Origin: Phaeobacter cretensis
GTDB lineage: Bacteria > Pseudomonadota > Alphaproteobacteria > Rhodobacterales > Rhodobacteraceae
Assembly (NCBI RefSeq): GCF_047372505.1
Contig: NZ_JBKBEU010000001.1
Span: 992,001-1,056,000 of the forward strand
Reading direction: 5' to 3'
Length of the DNA: 64,000 nucleotides
The translations under genes and the position numbers were made by a program. A model generated the notes under the pieces. The model was not told the origin of the DNA. It saw only the letters and a list, made by a program, of their open reading frames with translations, and did no database searches. Position 1 is the stretch's first letter, and each line of letters starts with the position of its first letter. Of this stretch, positions 17,710 through 25,960 are shown one piece after another.

Positions 17710-19194
17710 TCAGCTGCCGTAGACCCTGCCCCATCGTTCGATCAGCTTTTGCTGTACTTGTTTGGCGCGACGGTTCCAACCGCTCGCCCCTTGCGGTCGT
17801 TCACGTTCTGCCCTTGAAATGCGTGAACGCGCCTTTTTATCGGCACTAAAGATGGCGAAGGCCAGTACCGTGCCATCCGTTGCGGTCATAAATCCGCCCA
17901 GGCCAGACACGAAATTCAATGTACCGGTTTTGGCCACCACTTTGATCGGATGTCCCTTCTGGACGCGACCTTTGCTATCCCGCATCGGAAAGGATTTCAA
18001 AAGCGGCTGCAGACGTCCGTCGCGATATGCAGCCACCAGCGCGCTGACCATGTCATCAGGCGTAACCCGCGAGTCCTCGCCAAGGCCGGAATGATCCACC
18101 AGCCGAGTATTGGCCATCCCATAGGTCGCCTCTGCCCAGCGGTTCATGGCCGCCGCGGAATCTTTCAGCGAGCGCGGGCGTCCACCGCTTGCCTGGGTAG
18201 CTGCCAGACCGATCATCTCTGCCATCAGATTGTTGGAATACTTCAGGGTTGCGCGCAACATCAGGTCCAGCGGCGGGCTGTTGTGATGGGCCACCACCTG
18301 CCCCGAGGGGCGAGATTTGGCGTTTTTGGGAGCGCCGAGCTTTATGCCATTGGACCGCGCCATGGTGCGGAACACATCTGCCGCATAGGCACCTGGGTGG
18401 CGTACTGGCAACCAACGCGCGCCGCCTTTGCCCAGCGCCTTACTGGCAACGGTCCAATGGTCGGCATTGTTGCGTTCAGAATAGCTGTAGACCGGCAGGC
18501 TGCGCTGAGCGATTTTCATCGTCGCAATTGCCACCTCCGGGCGGTATTTCTTGGTACGGGCGTCCATAGTGACAGACCAGCTCTGGCCCGCACGTTTCCA
18601 CTCGAAATGCACCCGGTTGTAGTTCAGCGCGAGACCCGAAATTGCCGGGCTATATCCAACATGGTCAGGCTGGCCGGGGTCAATCGTTTTGATCCGTGGC
18701 AAGGCCCCATCCCAGACCCGAAAGGCGCCGCGCACTTCGCGGATGCCAGCAGTTTTCAGGGCTTTGGCCAGCTGCGCCAGATTATCTGTGTTCAGCATGG
18801 GGTCGCCGCCGCCCACCAGCACCAGATCTCCCTTAACCACACCGCCCATGATGCCGCCCGTAGCGACGATCTGCGTGGTGAACCGGTGGTCAGCTCCCAA
18901 TGCATCCAATGCATAAAGCGCTGTCAGTGCCTTGGCGACGCTGGCTGGTGGCAGACCTGAGCGCGCACCCTCGGCCTCAAGCCGCAGGCCTGTCTTAACA
19001 TCGGCAACCGCACAGGCAACTTCACCCGATAGACCGGCACGGGACAATAACCCTTTTAATCCGCCCCCAGCACTAATCAGCCTGGCCGGGTCCCGCGCAA
19101 CTGGGCGCAAGGATACTGCAGGCGCATTTGCCAGGGCGCTATTGGCCGCCAGTGAGGCAAGGCCGCTTGTCAGAAAAAAACGTCGCGAAATCAT
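17710..19194 (-). CDS. dacB: D-alanyl-D-alanine carboxypeptidase/endopeptidase (PBP4, DacB type)
   Basis: A 494-residue S13-family penicillin-binding protein. It trims or cleaves peptide bridges of peptidoglycan in the periplasm. The N-terminus is a twin-arginine-like signal (SRRFFLTSGLASLAANSALA). The active-site triad of motifs is complete: SxxK (Ser85-Val-Ala-Lys88 in PPASVAKAL), SxN (KYSNNLMAE, about residue 310) and KTG (VVAKTGTLNFVSG, about residue 416). The long insertion between the first two motifs is characteristic of PBP4. The divergent DMT-transporter gene starts 74 bases away, so both promoters share that gap. Confidence 0.93.
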   Translation of the reverse strand: MISRRFFLTSGLASLAANSALANAPAVSLRPVARDPARLISAGGGLKGLLSRAGLSGEVACAVADVKTGLRLEAEGARSGLPPASVAKALTALYALDALGADHRFTTQIVATGGIMGGVVKGDLVLVGGGDPMLNTDNLAQLAKALKTAGIREVRGAFRVWDGALPRIKTIDPGQPDHVGYSPAISGLALNYNRVHFEWKRAGQSWSVTMDARTKKYRPEVAIATMKIAQRSLPVYSYSERNNADHWTVASKALGKGGARWLPVRHPGAYAADVFRTMARSNGIKLGAPKNAKSRPSGQVVAHHNSPPLDLMLRATLKYSNNLMAEMIGLAATQASGGRPRSLKDSAAAMNRWAEATYGMANTRLVDHSGLGEDSRVTPDDMVSALVAAYRDGRLQPLLKSFPMRDSKGRVQKGHPIKVVAKTGTLNFVSGLGGFMTATDGTVLAFAIFSADKKARSRISRAERERPQGASGWNRRAKQVQQKLIERWGRVYGS

Positions 19195-19267
19195 GTCAGC
19201 AATAGTCTACTCAAAACCCTTATAATTCTACAAACCTGCCACACGTTATTGTGACGTAGGCTGGCAG

Positions 19268-20143
19268 GTGAATGACCGCTGTTATTCGCCATGCCCGCCT
19301 GCTACCGCTGGCACAATGGTACGGGCAGTCATGATCATGTTTGTCGCCATGTCAATGATCCCGGCCGGGGACCTTTGTGGTAAACTGCTCACATCGAGTG
19401 GTCTGGCAACACCGGGGTTTGTGGCGTGGTCACGGTTCGCAATCGGCACTGCACTGGTGCTGCCATTTGCGGGAGGCAAGGCGTTGCCCTTGTTCGCGGA
19501 TTGGCGATTGTGGATGCGAGCCACACTTCTGAGCGGTGGCATCCTGTCAATCCAGATCGCGTTACAAACAGAACCTTTGGCCAATGTCTTTGCCGCCTTC
19601 TTTGTTGGCCCCATTGCCAGCTATATCCTGTCCGTACTGCTGCTGCGCGAGCCGGCCACTATTCTACGTAGCCTGTTGATGGCAATAGGTTTTTGCGGCG
19701 TTCTGTTAGTGGTGCGGCCCGGCCTTGGTGGCTCAGCCAATCTGATCTGGGCGGTACTGGCGGGGATGTGCTATGGTGGTTTCCTAACCACATCCCGTTG
19801 GCTATCCCATCTTGGCACACCGTTGCAGTTGAGTCTGACACAGTTGGCGATCAGCGCATTGCTAACGCTTCCGCTGGGGCTTGCCACTCTGCCTGCACCC
19901 AGTTTCTCGACTGCCGCACTCACCATGGGCAGCGCGATGTTCTCAATGCTGGGTAATCTGCTACTGCTCTTTGCATACACAAGTGCGCCGGCTTCGAGAC
20001 TGGCTCCATTGGTGTATTTTCAGTTGATAGCCGCAGTATCTCTCGGGTGGTGGGCCTTTGATCAATGGCCTGATGCACTGACATGGGCAGGCCTTGGTGT
20101 CGTGATCAGTGCGGGTCTGGCGTCAGCGCGGCTCCGCGGTTGA
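19268..20143 (+). CDS. DMT-family (EamA) transporter
   Basis: A 291-residue inner-membrane protein with ten predicted hydrophobic segments arranged as two EamA repeats (for example PGFVAWSRFAIGTALVLPF in the first and PLQLSLTQLAISALLTLPLGL in the second). Such proteins export small metabolites or take up nucleotide-sugar-like compounds; substrate not predictable. The 3' end overlaps the convergent nadD gene by 21 bases. Confidence 0.87.
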   Translation: MNDRCYSPCPPATAGTMVRAVMIMFVAMSMIPAGDLCGKLLTSSGLATPGFVAWSRFAIGTALVLPFAGGKALPLFADWRLWMRATLLSGGILSIQIALQTEPLANVFAAFFVGPIASYILSVLLLREPATILRSLLMAIGFCGVLLVVRPGLGGSANLIWAVLAGMCYGGFLTTSRWLSHLGTPLQLSLTQLAISALLTLPLGLATLPAPSFSTAALTMGSAMFSMLGNLLLLFAYTSAPASRLAPLVYFQLIAAVSLGWWAFDQWPDALTWAGLGVVISAGLASARLRG

Positions 20144-20755
20144 CCAATCCCCTCGCGCGCGAATCTCGCTCGAACTGGCATTGACCATCGGAACATTCAC
20201 AAAACACCAAGCCGGTGTAGTAGCCCGTGCCAGAAGACGGCTTTGGCCGCCTTTCAAACGGTAGGGCGCATAAAGCCGTGCTGCAGGAGAAAGCCGTGCT
20301 GAGATCCGATCACCCGGCCGGGCCAACACCCCGACGGGCACGGTTCCAAGGATTTGTCGCCAATCCTTCCAGTGATGAAAATCCGCAAGGTTATCCGCCC
20401 CCATCAGCCAAACAAACCGCACACCGGGGTGCAGCTTGCATAGGACCCGCAGCGTTTCAGCCGTGTAGCGCGTTCCGATCTTGGCCTCGATCCCGCTGAT
20501 CTGAACCCGTGGGTGATCCATCAACGCCTGTGCTACCGCAATGCGTCGATCCAAAGGCGCCGGAGGATGCGCCTTCAGTGGATTACCAGGAGAAACAAGC
20601 CAGACTAACTGGTCCAGCCCGAAACGTTTCAGCGCAGCCAGAGAAATCGCACGATGCCCCTCATGCGGCGGATCAAAGGACCCGCCCAAAAGACCCACTG
20701 TGGTTCCGGGTGAAATATGTGGCAGGCGATGCGTCATAAGTGCCTTGATGAACAT
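20123..20755 (-). CDS. nadD: Nicotinate-nucleotide adenylyltransferase
   Basis: A 210-residue NadD, which converts nicotinate mononucleotide and ATP to deamido-NAD in NAD synthesis; nadE for the last step is at 37.3-38.9 kb. The nucleotidyltransferase motif GLLGGSFDPPHEGHRAI carries the (H/T)xGH signature, and the C-terminal block ASSSEIRARG is the ISSTxIR-like motif that binds the nucleotide. MGADNLADFHHWKDW is a further NadD hallmark. It starts about 145 bases before the left arm of the retron-like structure, on the opposite strand. Confidence 0.93.
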   Translation of the reverse strand: MFIKALMTHRLPHISPGTTVGLLGGSFDPPHEGHRAISLAALKRFGLDQLVWLVSPGNPLKAHPPAPLDRRIAVAQALMDHPRVQISGIEAKIGTRYTAETLRVLCKLHPGVRFVWLMGADNLADFHHWKDWRQILGTVPVGVLARPGDRISARLSPAARLYAPYRLKGGQSRLLARATTPAWCFVNVPMVNASSSEIRARGDWSTAEPR

Positions 20756-20863
20756 AGTTTGGAGAGGAGATCAATTGTAAGTAGAACACATAGTCATTCA
20801 CGGTATGCAATCGCAGCTACAACAAGCACCGGCAGCGATAAGCCCATTGGGTTCCTTGACGAA

Positions 20864-20892
20864 TTGACCCTAACGGCCTCGTCTGCTTCTAT
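20864..20892 (+). promoter_or_regulatory. Candidate promoter of the retron RNA
   Basis: TTGACC (20864-20869) matches five of six bases of the -35 consensus. After exactly 17 bases comes TTCTAT (20887-20892), a weak -10 (three of six). Transcription from it would begin near 20899-20901, exactly at the left arm (a1) of the predicted retron RNA. The spacing and position are suggestive; the -10 is poor. Confidence 0.35.
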
Positions 20893-20900
20893 CCAATCAA

Positions 20901-21050
20901 GTTGGGCCGCTGTTCCAAGACTGCGGGAAACCGCGCCATGGGGCTTCCCCATGGGTAAGTTCGTGACCTTGAACATTCGGCGCATAACCTGCACTTGCCT
21001 TCAGCAAGGCCGGGTTATGCAAGACGGCGTCAGGTTGGCGGCGGCCCAAC
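20901..21050 (+). ncRNA. Candidate retron msr-msd RNA
   Basis: A 150-base region directly before the reverse transcriptase gene with the layout of a retron RNA. The ends are a perfect 10-bp inverted repeat: GTTGGGCCGC (20901-20910, a1) and GCGGCCCAAC (21041-21050, a2). Inside, in order: a GCGG-GAAA-CCGC tetraloop hairpin (20923-20934); an 8-bp stem CCATGGGG-CTT-CCCCATGG (20936-20954); a weak GTTC/GAAC hairpin (20959-20974); and a long hairpin with outer stem GCATAACC/GGTTATGC (20982-20989 with 21013-21020) and inner stem CTTGC/GCAAG. The first hairpins would be msr, the last msd. TCCAA (20892-20896) and TTGGA (21058-21062) could lengthen the outer stem. The branching guanosine cannot be assigned by eye. 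Confidence 0.72.
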
Positions 21051-21068
21051 GCCCCAGTTGGAGTTGTC

Positions 21069-22373
21069 ATGACGTTCAAAGACTTCACCATCACGCTGGC
21101 GACATCGCTCCACGCGCAGCGTTGGACTGCAAAAGATCTGGAACAGCACCTGCTCCTGCGCCTCCCTCAACCCCATCGCCATGCGGCGGCAAAAATAGCC
21201 GCCAGTTTGATCAATGCGCACCCGAAAGCCTACGCCCCATCACCGCCTAGCATCGCAGAAACGCTTAAGCCTCTGAGGGCGGTTCAAAGGCTATTTGAGT
21301 ATGTGCAGCAACATGGTGACTGGCCAGATCAGTATGTTGAACCAAACCGCTTTACGCCTCTGCCCGTCTTCGAAGATCTCTCCATCCCTCCCCTCGACAA
21401 CACAGATGCGTTGGCTGAATGGCTGGCGCTGGATCCACACGAGCTGGTTCGTTTTGCCGATCTGCGCGGGCTGTCAAATGCTACGGACAACGCGTTTGCC
21501 CCGCATTATCGGTTCCAAATGCATCGAAAGAGAGACGGTACACAGCGTCTGATTGAAGAGCCAAAACCATTACTCAAAAAACTGCAAAGGCGGGTCTTAC
21601 AAGGTATTTTGAACTCGGTCCCTCCCAGCCCATCTTCCTACGGGTTCGTTCCTGGACGCAACTGTATCCGGGCGGCCGCACAACATGCTGGCGAAGATGT
21701 ATTGGTTTGTTTCGACCTCAAACTGTTTTTTCCGTCGATCCGGATACCGCGGATTACCGGGTTGTTTCGATGCCTTGGCTACCCGGAACCGGTCGCACGG
21801 ACGCTGGCTGGACTTTGCACATTGGAAACCCCACGCCACATCCGGTCTAAGGTCCCGATGGAAGCGCACCGGTTGGCCCAGCGACATCTGCCCCAAGGCG
21901 CACCGACATCACCAGCTCTGGCGAATCTGTGCTGTTTCAACATGGACAAACGACTTGCAGCATTGGCACGCAGTCTGGATGCCAATTTTACGCGCTATGC
22001 TGATGATCTGGCCTTTTCCGGTGATCGCCATATTGTCACAACCCTGCGGCACGCAGTTCCTGATATAGTCGGTGATGAGCGGTTCCATCTGAACACTGAG
22101 AAGACTCGTGTCGCCTACCGGCACCAGTCGCAAGTCTGCACCGGCATAACCGTGAACGAGAAAATCAACATCCCGCGCCGCGACTATGATCTTCTGAAGG
22201 CAGCTATTCACCGACTTAGCGACCCCCAGAACGCGGATAGAAACATACCTGCAATCCTCAATGCACTTTGCGGCCGTATCAGTTGGGTTGAGAACCTTAA
22301 CCCTGCAAAAGGCGCAATACTGCGTAGACGGTTTGACGCAGCACTTGCTGTTACCACATCACCGCATCCGTGA
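21069..22373 (+). CDS. Retron-type reverse transcriptase with N-terminal extension
   Basis: A 434-residue RNA-directed DNA polymerase. RT motifs in order: RKRDGTQRLIEEPKP (153-167), YGFVPGRN (191-198), FDLKLFFPSI with the first catalytic Asp216, LPQGAPTSPALANL (274-287), YADDLAFS with Asp311/Asp312, and VCTGITVNEKINIPR (356-370). The last corresponds to the retron VTG region (here CTG), and AAAQH (202-206) sits where retron RTs have NAxxH. About 145 residues precede the RT domain, as in myxobacterial retron RTs, including DNTDALAEWLALDPHELVRFADLRGL. The gene starts 18 bases after the predicted msr-msd. No separate effector gene lies beside it: nadD is upstream and ettA 67 bases downstream. 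The native product would be msDNA, probably for phage defence. Confidence 0.9.
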   Translation: MTFKDFTITLATSLHAQRWTAKDLEQHLLLRLPQPHRHAAAKIAASLINAHPKAYAPSPPSIAETLKPLRAVQRLFEYVQQHGDWPDQYVEPNRFTPLPVFEDLSIPPLDNTDALAEWLALDPHELVRFADLRGLSNATDNAFAPHYRFQMHRKRDGTQRLIEEPKPLLKKLQRRVLQGILNSVPPSPSSYGFVPGRNCIRAAAQHAGEDVLVCFDLKLFFPSIRIPRITGLFRCLGYPEPVARTLAGLCTLETPRHIRSKVPMEAHRLAQRHLPQGAPTSPALANLCCFNMDKRLAALARSLDANFTRYADDLAFSGDRHIVTTLRHAVPDIVGDERFHLNTEKTRVAYRHQSQVCTGITVNEKINIPRRDYDLLKAAIHRLSDPQNADRNIPAILNALCGRISWVENLNPAKGAILRRRFDAALAVTTSPHP

Positions 22374-22440
22374 TTGCCCCGGCCCTCGCCATCCGCTATC
22401 ACACCAGCCAGCAAATTACCCCCTTTAATGGAGCTGTCTC

Positions 22441-24108
22441 ATGGCTGCCTATCAATACGTCTACCACATGCAGGGGGTCTCCAAGACCTATCCCGGTGGC
22501 AAGAAATGCTTTGAAAACATCCACCTGTCCTTCCTCCCCGGCGTAAAAATCGGCGTTGTCGGTGTCAACGGTGCCGGTAAATCGACACTGATGAAGATCA
22601 TGGCGGGTCTCGACAAGGACTTCACCGGTGAGGCCTGGGCTGCTGAAGGTGCCAAAGTTGGCTATCTGCCGCAGGAGCCAAAACTGGACGAAACTCTGAA
22701 CGTGCGTGAAAATGTCATGCTCGGCGTCAAAGAAAAGAAAGACAAAGTCGACCGTTTCAACCAGATCGCTGTTGAAATGGCCGAGAACTACACCGACGAG
22801 CTGATGGAAGAGATGACCTCACTGCAGGACAGCATTGATGCGGAAAACCTCTGGGATCTGGACAGCCAGATCGACATCTCGATGGAGGCCCTGCGCTGTC
22901 CCCCCGATGATGCGGAAATCGCCAACCTATCGGGCGGTGAAAAACGCCGGGTTGCCCTGTGCAAACTGCTGCTCGAAGCACCAGATATGCTGCTACTCGA
23001 CGAACCGACAAACCACCTTGACGCAGAGACCATCGCCTGGTTGCAACAGCACCTGATCGACTACAAAGGCACCATCCTCTGCGTCACTCACGACCGCTAT
23101 TTCCTGGATGACATCACCAGCTGGATCCTTGAACTGGATCGCGGCAAAGGTATCCCTTACGAGGGGAACTATTCCGCCTGGCTGGAGCAAAAGGCCAAGC
23201 GTCTGGAGCAGGAAGCCCGCGAGGACAAATCCAAGCAACAGACGTTGCAGCGTGAACTTGAATGGATGCGTCAAGGGGCCAAGGCCCGTCAGGCCAAATC
23301 CAAAGCCCGGATCAACGCCTATAACGATCTGGCCGAACAGTCAGAGCGTGAGAAGCTGACCCGCGCGCAGATCGTCATCCCCAATGGTCCTCGTCTCGGC
23401 TCCAAAGTGATCGAGGTTGAAGACATTTCAAAACACTATGGCGACAAGCAGCTGGTCGAGAATCTATCGTTTGATCTGCCGCCCGGAGGCATTGTCGGTG
23501 TGATTGGCCCCAACGGCGCTGGTAAATCCACTCTCTTCCGCATGCTGACTGGTCAGGAACAGCCTGATACCGGCACGGTCTCCTATGGTGACACCGTGAA
23601 GCTGTCCTATGTGGACCAGTCACGCGATGACCTGAAGGACAACGAAACCGTTTGGGAGGCAATCTCCGGCGGTGCTGAGATCATCGAACTGGGCGATGCG
23701 CAAGTCAATTCCCGCGCATATTGTTCTTCGTTCAATTTCAAGGGCGGTGATCAGCAAAAACCACTGAACCTGTTGTCCGGCGGTGAGCGCAACCGTGTAC
23801 ACATGGCGCGCCTGCTGAAAGAGGGCGGCAACGTGCTGCTGCTCGATGAACCGACCAACGATCTGGACGTCGAAACCTTGCGGGCTTTGGAAGACGCGCT
23901 GGTCGATTTCGCCGGCTGCGCGGTGGTGATCTCGCACGACCGTTTCTTCCTCGACCGGATCTGTACCCACATGCTGGCCTTTGAAGGCGACGCCCATGTG
24001 GAATGGTTCGAAGGAAACTTCGAAGACTACGAAGAAGACAAAAAACGCCGCTTGGGAGCCGATGCACTGGAGCCCAAACGCTTGAAGCACAAGAAATTTG
24101 TGCGGTAA
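22441..24108 (+). CDS. ettA: Energy-dependent translational throttle protein EttA (ABC-F)
   Basis: A 555-residue ABC-F ATPase that binds the ribosomal E site and adjusts entry into elongation according to the ATP/ADP ratio. It has two ABC domains: Walker A GVNGAGKS and GPNGAGKS, signatures LSGGEKRR and LSGGERNR, and Walker B LLLDEPTNHLD and LLLDEPTNDLD. Between them is the P-site tRNA interaction linker with the EttA-typical REDKSKQQTLQRELEWMRQGAKARQAKSKARI. Length and C-terminal EDKKRRLG...RLKHKKF end match the family. It has no membrane segments. A strong hairpin follows the stop. Confidence 0.96.
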   Translation: MAAYQYVYHMQGVSKTYPGGKKCFENIHLSFLPGVKIGVVGVNGAGKSTLMKIMAGLDKDFTGEAWAAEGAKVGYLPQEPKLDETLNVRENVMLGVKEKKDKVDRFNQIAVEMAENYTDELMEEMTSLQDSIDAENLWDLDSQIDISMEALRCPPDDAEIANLSGGEKRRVALCKLLLEAPDMLLLDEPTNHLDAETIAWLQQHLIDYKGTILCVTHDRYFLDDITSWILELDRGKGIPYEGNYSAWLEQKAKRLEQEAREDKSKQQTLQRELEWMRQGAKARQAKSKARINAYNDLAEQSEREKLTRAQIVIPNGPRLGSKVIEVEDISKHYGDKQLVENLSFDLPPGGIVGVIGPNGAGKSTLFRMLTGQEQPDTGTVSYGDTVKLSYVDQSRDDLKDNETVWEAISGGAEIIELGDAQVNSRAYCSSFNFKGGDQQKPLNLLSGGERNRVHMARLLKEGGNVLLLDEPTNDLDVETLRALEDALVDFAGCAVVISHDRFFLDRICTHMLAFEGDAHVEWFEGNFEDYEEDKKRRLGADALEPKRLKHKKFVR

Positions 24109-24117
24109 GTTACTGTC

Positions 24118-24147
24118 TGAACAGGCGGGTGTTTTCTCGCCTGTTCA
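24118..24147 (+). terminator. Stem-loop downstream of ettA
   Basis: TGAACAGGCG (24118-24127) pairs perfectly with CGCCTGTTCA (24138-24147) around a 10-base loop. It starts 10 bases after the ettA stop. No T-run follows, so it may terminate weakly or protect the 3' end. Confidence 0.5.
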
Positions 24148-24212
24148 CTTCAGGAAAAGTAGCGAAACTTAAGTTACTTTAGACACTCCCCCGCAGTCGC
24201 CATCGCCGTGGC

Positions 24213-24231
24213 ATAATTTGAACAAAATTAT
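24213..24231. promoter_or_regulatory. 19-bp palindrome upstream of small membrane protein gene
   Basis: ATAATTT (24213-24219) and AAATTAT (24225-24231) form a perfect inverted repeat around GAACA, 77 bases before the start of the first small membrane protein gene. The size and AT-rich arms suit a repressor operator. No regulator is identified. Confidence 0.35.
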
Positions 24232-24307
24232 CCGTAAACTTTAACCATACTCTAACGGTGCACCCGGCGGGAACCGCCTTTAGCACTGGCCATAGAAAGG
24301 GCAGAGC

Positions 24308-24559
24308 ATGGCAGGGATCGGAATTTTGGTGGGTGTTATTGGCGGGCTGAACGCCGCCCTGTTGGGCTACACTTTGATCGGATTGTCTTTCGGGATGAGC
24401 CTGCTGCTGTATCCGCTGTTTGGGGTACCTTCTGCAATATTGGCGATATTGCTGCTCTGGGTTCACAAAGCCACCCGCAATGCTGTGGCAAAGTCTTCGC
24501 ACAACGCTCCTGGCCACCCTACACATAAAGCGCTCGCATCCGAACCGGCCCAGGCTTGA
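24308..24559 (+). CDS. Small two-helix membrane protein, copy 1
   Basis: An 83-residue protein with two hydrophobic helices: GIGILVGVIGGLNAALLGYTLIGLSFG and SLLLYPLFGVPSAILAILLLWV, then a polar His/Ala/Pro-rich tail. It is clearly related to the protein at 25153-25371: both start MA-IGI-VG, share YTL, then SLLLYP and an AI--I-- helix. No known family is recognised. It is the first of three related genes in one kilobase on the same strand. Function unknown. Confidence 0.65.
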   Translation: MAGIGILVGVIGGLNAALLGYTLIGLSFGMSLLLYPLFGVPSAILAILLLWVHKATRNAVAKSSHNAPGHPTHKALASEPAQA

Positions 24560-24733
24560 TCCTCAGATCTCGAATCGCATTGCACACGCGATGAGTTACA
24601 GCGCCGCCCAGAGCCCCCTGTTGCACGCCTCAATTCTCAAACATATTCCAATGCAGTCATCAGGCTGCCCAAAAGGCTATTGATTGCACCACCGACTATC
24701 GGTCAGGTTCTTCATATATTTAGTGAGGATCCT

Positions 24734-24934
24734 ATGGCGTGGTTGGCGATGTTGATGAGTGCGGCAGTAATGATGCTGATCACCGTGGTAGGCCATGTAG
24801 CCTACTCCGTTCCGATATGGGGCCTTCTATTGATCTACTCAGGCCTTGGTGGTGCTCTCGGATTGGTGCTTACACTGGTACTGATGGTGAAAGACGGCGG
24901 GTTCTCGCGCAAGACACCACCTCAAAATTCATAA
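24734..24934 (+). CDS. Small two-helix membrane protein, copy 2
   Basis: A 66-residue protein starting MAWLAMLMSAAVMMLITVVGHVAYSVPIWG, with a second helix LLLIYSGLGGALGLVLTLVLMV and a short charged tail. I chose the ATG at 24734 because GAGGAT precedes it and because the N-terminus then lines up with its two neighbours. It is the most divergent of the three but keeps their plan: MAW start, helix, PxW, LLLxY, G-rich second helix. Function unknown. Confidence 0.6.
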   Translation: MAWLAMLMSAAVMMLITVVGHVAYSVPIWGLLLIYSGLGGALGLVLTLVLMVKDGGFSRKTPPQNS

Positions 24935-25152
24935 AATTAGACAATTTCGATATTTTAGATCTCGGCACATAATTTACATATATTTCTTATTTTACAAAAT
25001 CTTACGATAAAATTCATGGAGCTGAGCGCTCTGCCAGATCACAAGCTTAACCAATTATAAAGACAATTTGAGATATTCCGATCCCTACAGGCCTATTGCG
25101 ATCTGTGTAAAAATTTGTAGATTAAATTCAACTCAACCCAAGAGGGAAGAAG

Positions 25153-25371
25153 ATGGCATGGATCGGGATCATTGTCGGTACTTTCGCAGGGATGTTCTCT
25201 GCTGTGGCCGCCTATACCCTGTATGCCCTACCTCTATGGTATAGCCTTTTACTCTATCCGACTGTTGGAACCACAGGAGCGATTGTGACGATTTTTATCA
25301 TGATGCAACTGCCTCCCAGCCTGCGCCGAATGCACCAAACCAACTCTGACGAGCGTCGGCGCACTGCCTGA
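25153..25371 (+). CDS. Small two-helix membrane protein, copy 3
   Basis: A 72-residue protein: first helix GIIVGTFAGMFSAVAAYTLYALPLW, second helix SLLLYPTVGTTGAIVTIFIMM, and a basic tail ending SDERRRTA. A good AGAGGGAAGA ribosome-binding site precedes the ATG. It aligns with copy 1 over both helices (IGI-VG, YTL, SLLLYP). About 220 AT-rich bases separate it from copy 2, so it probably has its own promoter. Function unknown. Confidence 0.65.
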   Translation: MAWIGIIVGTFAGMFSAVAAYTLYALPLWYSLLLYPTVGTTGAIVTIFIMMQLPPSLRRMHQTNSDERRRTA

Positions 25372-25448
25372 ATACCAATCTGCCAGCGTTACACAGAGAT
25401 CAGTCTCACCGGCAGGTGAATACCCAACTCCGAACGCATCAGAGTGCC

Positions 25449-25874
25449 TCAACCCTTCGCCCAACTGACAATCTGACCGGCCCGCATGGCGCCTGCTTGT
25501 CGTTTCTGTTCCTTACCGCGTGTGAAACGGACCAACGTCGGGATCCCCTTGATCCGATACCGGGCGCCCGTGGATTGATGGGTTTGGGTATTCAATTTAA
25601 CCAAACGCACCTGTCCTTTCAGCGATTTAGCCGCTTTGGAAAAATCAGGCGCCATCATCTTGCAGGGGCCACACCATGGCGCCCAGAAATCTACCACCAA
25701 CGGCAGATCATCCTGCGCAGCAGCCTTTTGCAACGTAGCAGGATCAACATCGACAGGCGCGGTTGGTATCAGCGCCGCTCCACATGTGCCGCATTTCGGA
25801 TTGGCTGCGATGCGGTCATCCGGTACCCGGTTGAGCTGCGCGCAGCTGAGGCAGGTCAGGGTCTTTGCGCCCAT
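25449..25874 (-). CDS. trxC: Thioredoxin 2 (TrxC)
   Basis: A 141-residue thioredoxin with the N-terminal zinc ribbon that marks TrxC: CLSCAQLNRVP and CGTCGAAL, giving two CxxC pairs. The thioredoxin domain follows with FWAPWCGPCKMMAPDF (active-site WCGPC) and the cis-proline in GIPTLVRF. It reduces disulfides in the cytoplasm and is stress-inducible in many bacteria. I chose the ATG at 25874, which has an AGGAGAG ribosome-binding site; a longer frame adds 21 residues of unlikely sequence. The porin-like gene ends 24 bases beyond the longer frame, upstream on the same strand. Confidence 0.93.
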   Translation of the reverse strand: MGAKTLTCLSCAQLNRVPDDRIAANPKCGTCGAALIPTAPVDVDPATLQKAAAQDDLPLVVDFWAPWCGPCKMMAPDFSKAAKSLKGQVRLVKLNTQTHQSTGARYRIKGIPTLVRFTRGKEQKRQAGAMRAGQIVSWAKG

Positions 25875-25960
25875 ATCGAAGTCTCTCCTAATTGTCGGTC
25901 GTCTACTCATAAGGTCCTGCCCTGATATACGGGACAAAACAGGCCGAACAAGTGCCGTCT

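Noticed and set aside
20717..21250. Open frame of 177 codons running through the retron RNA region
   Set aside because: It overlaps both the predicted msr-msd and the start of the reverse transcriptase in another frame, and its translation shows no family or codon bias.
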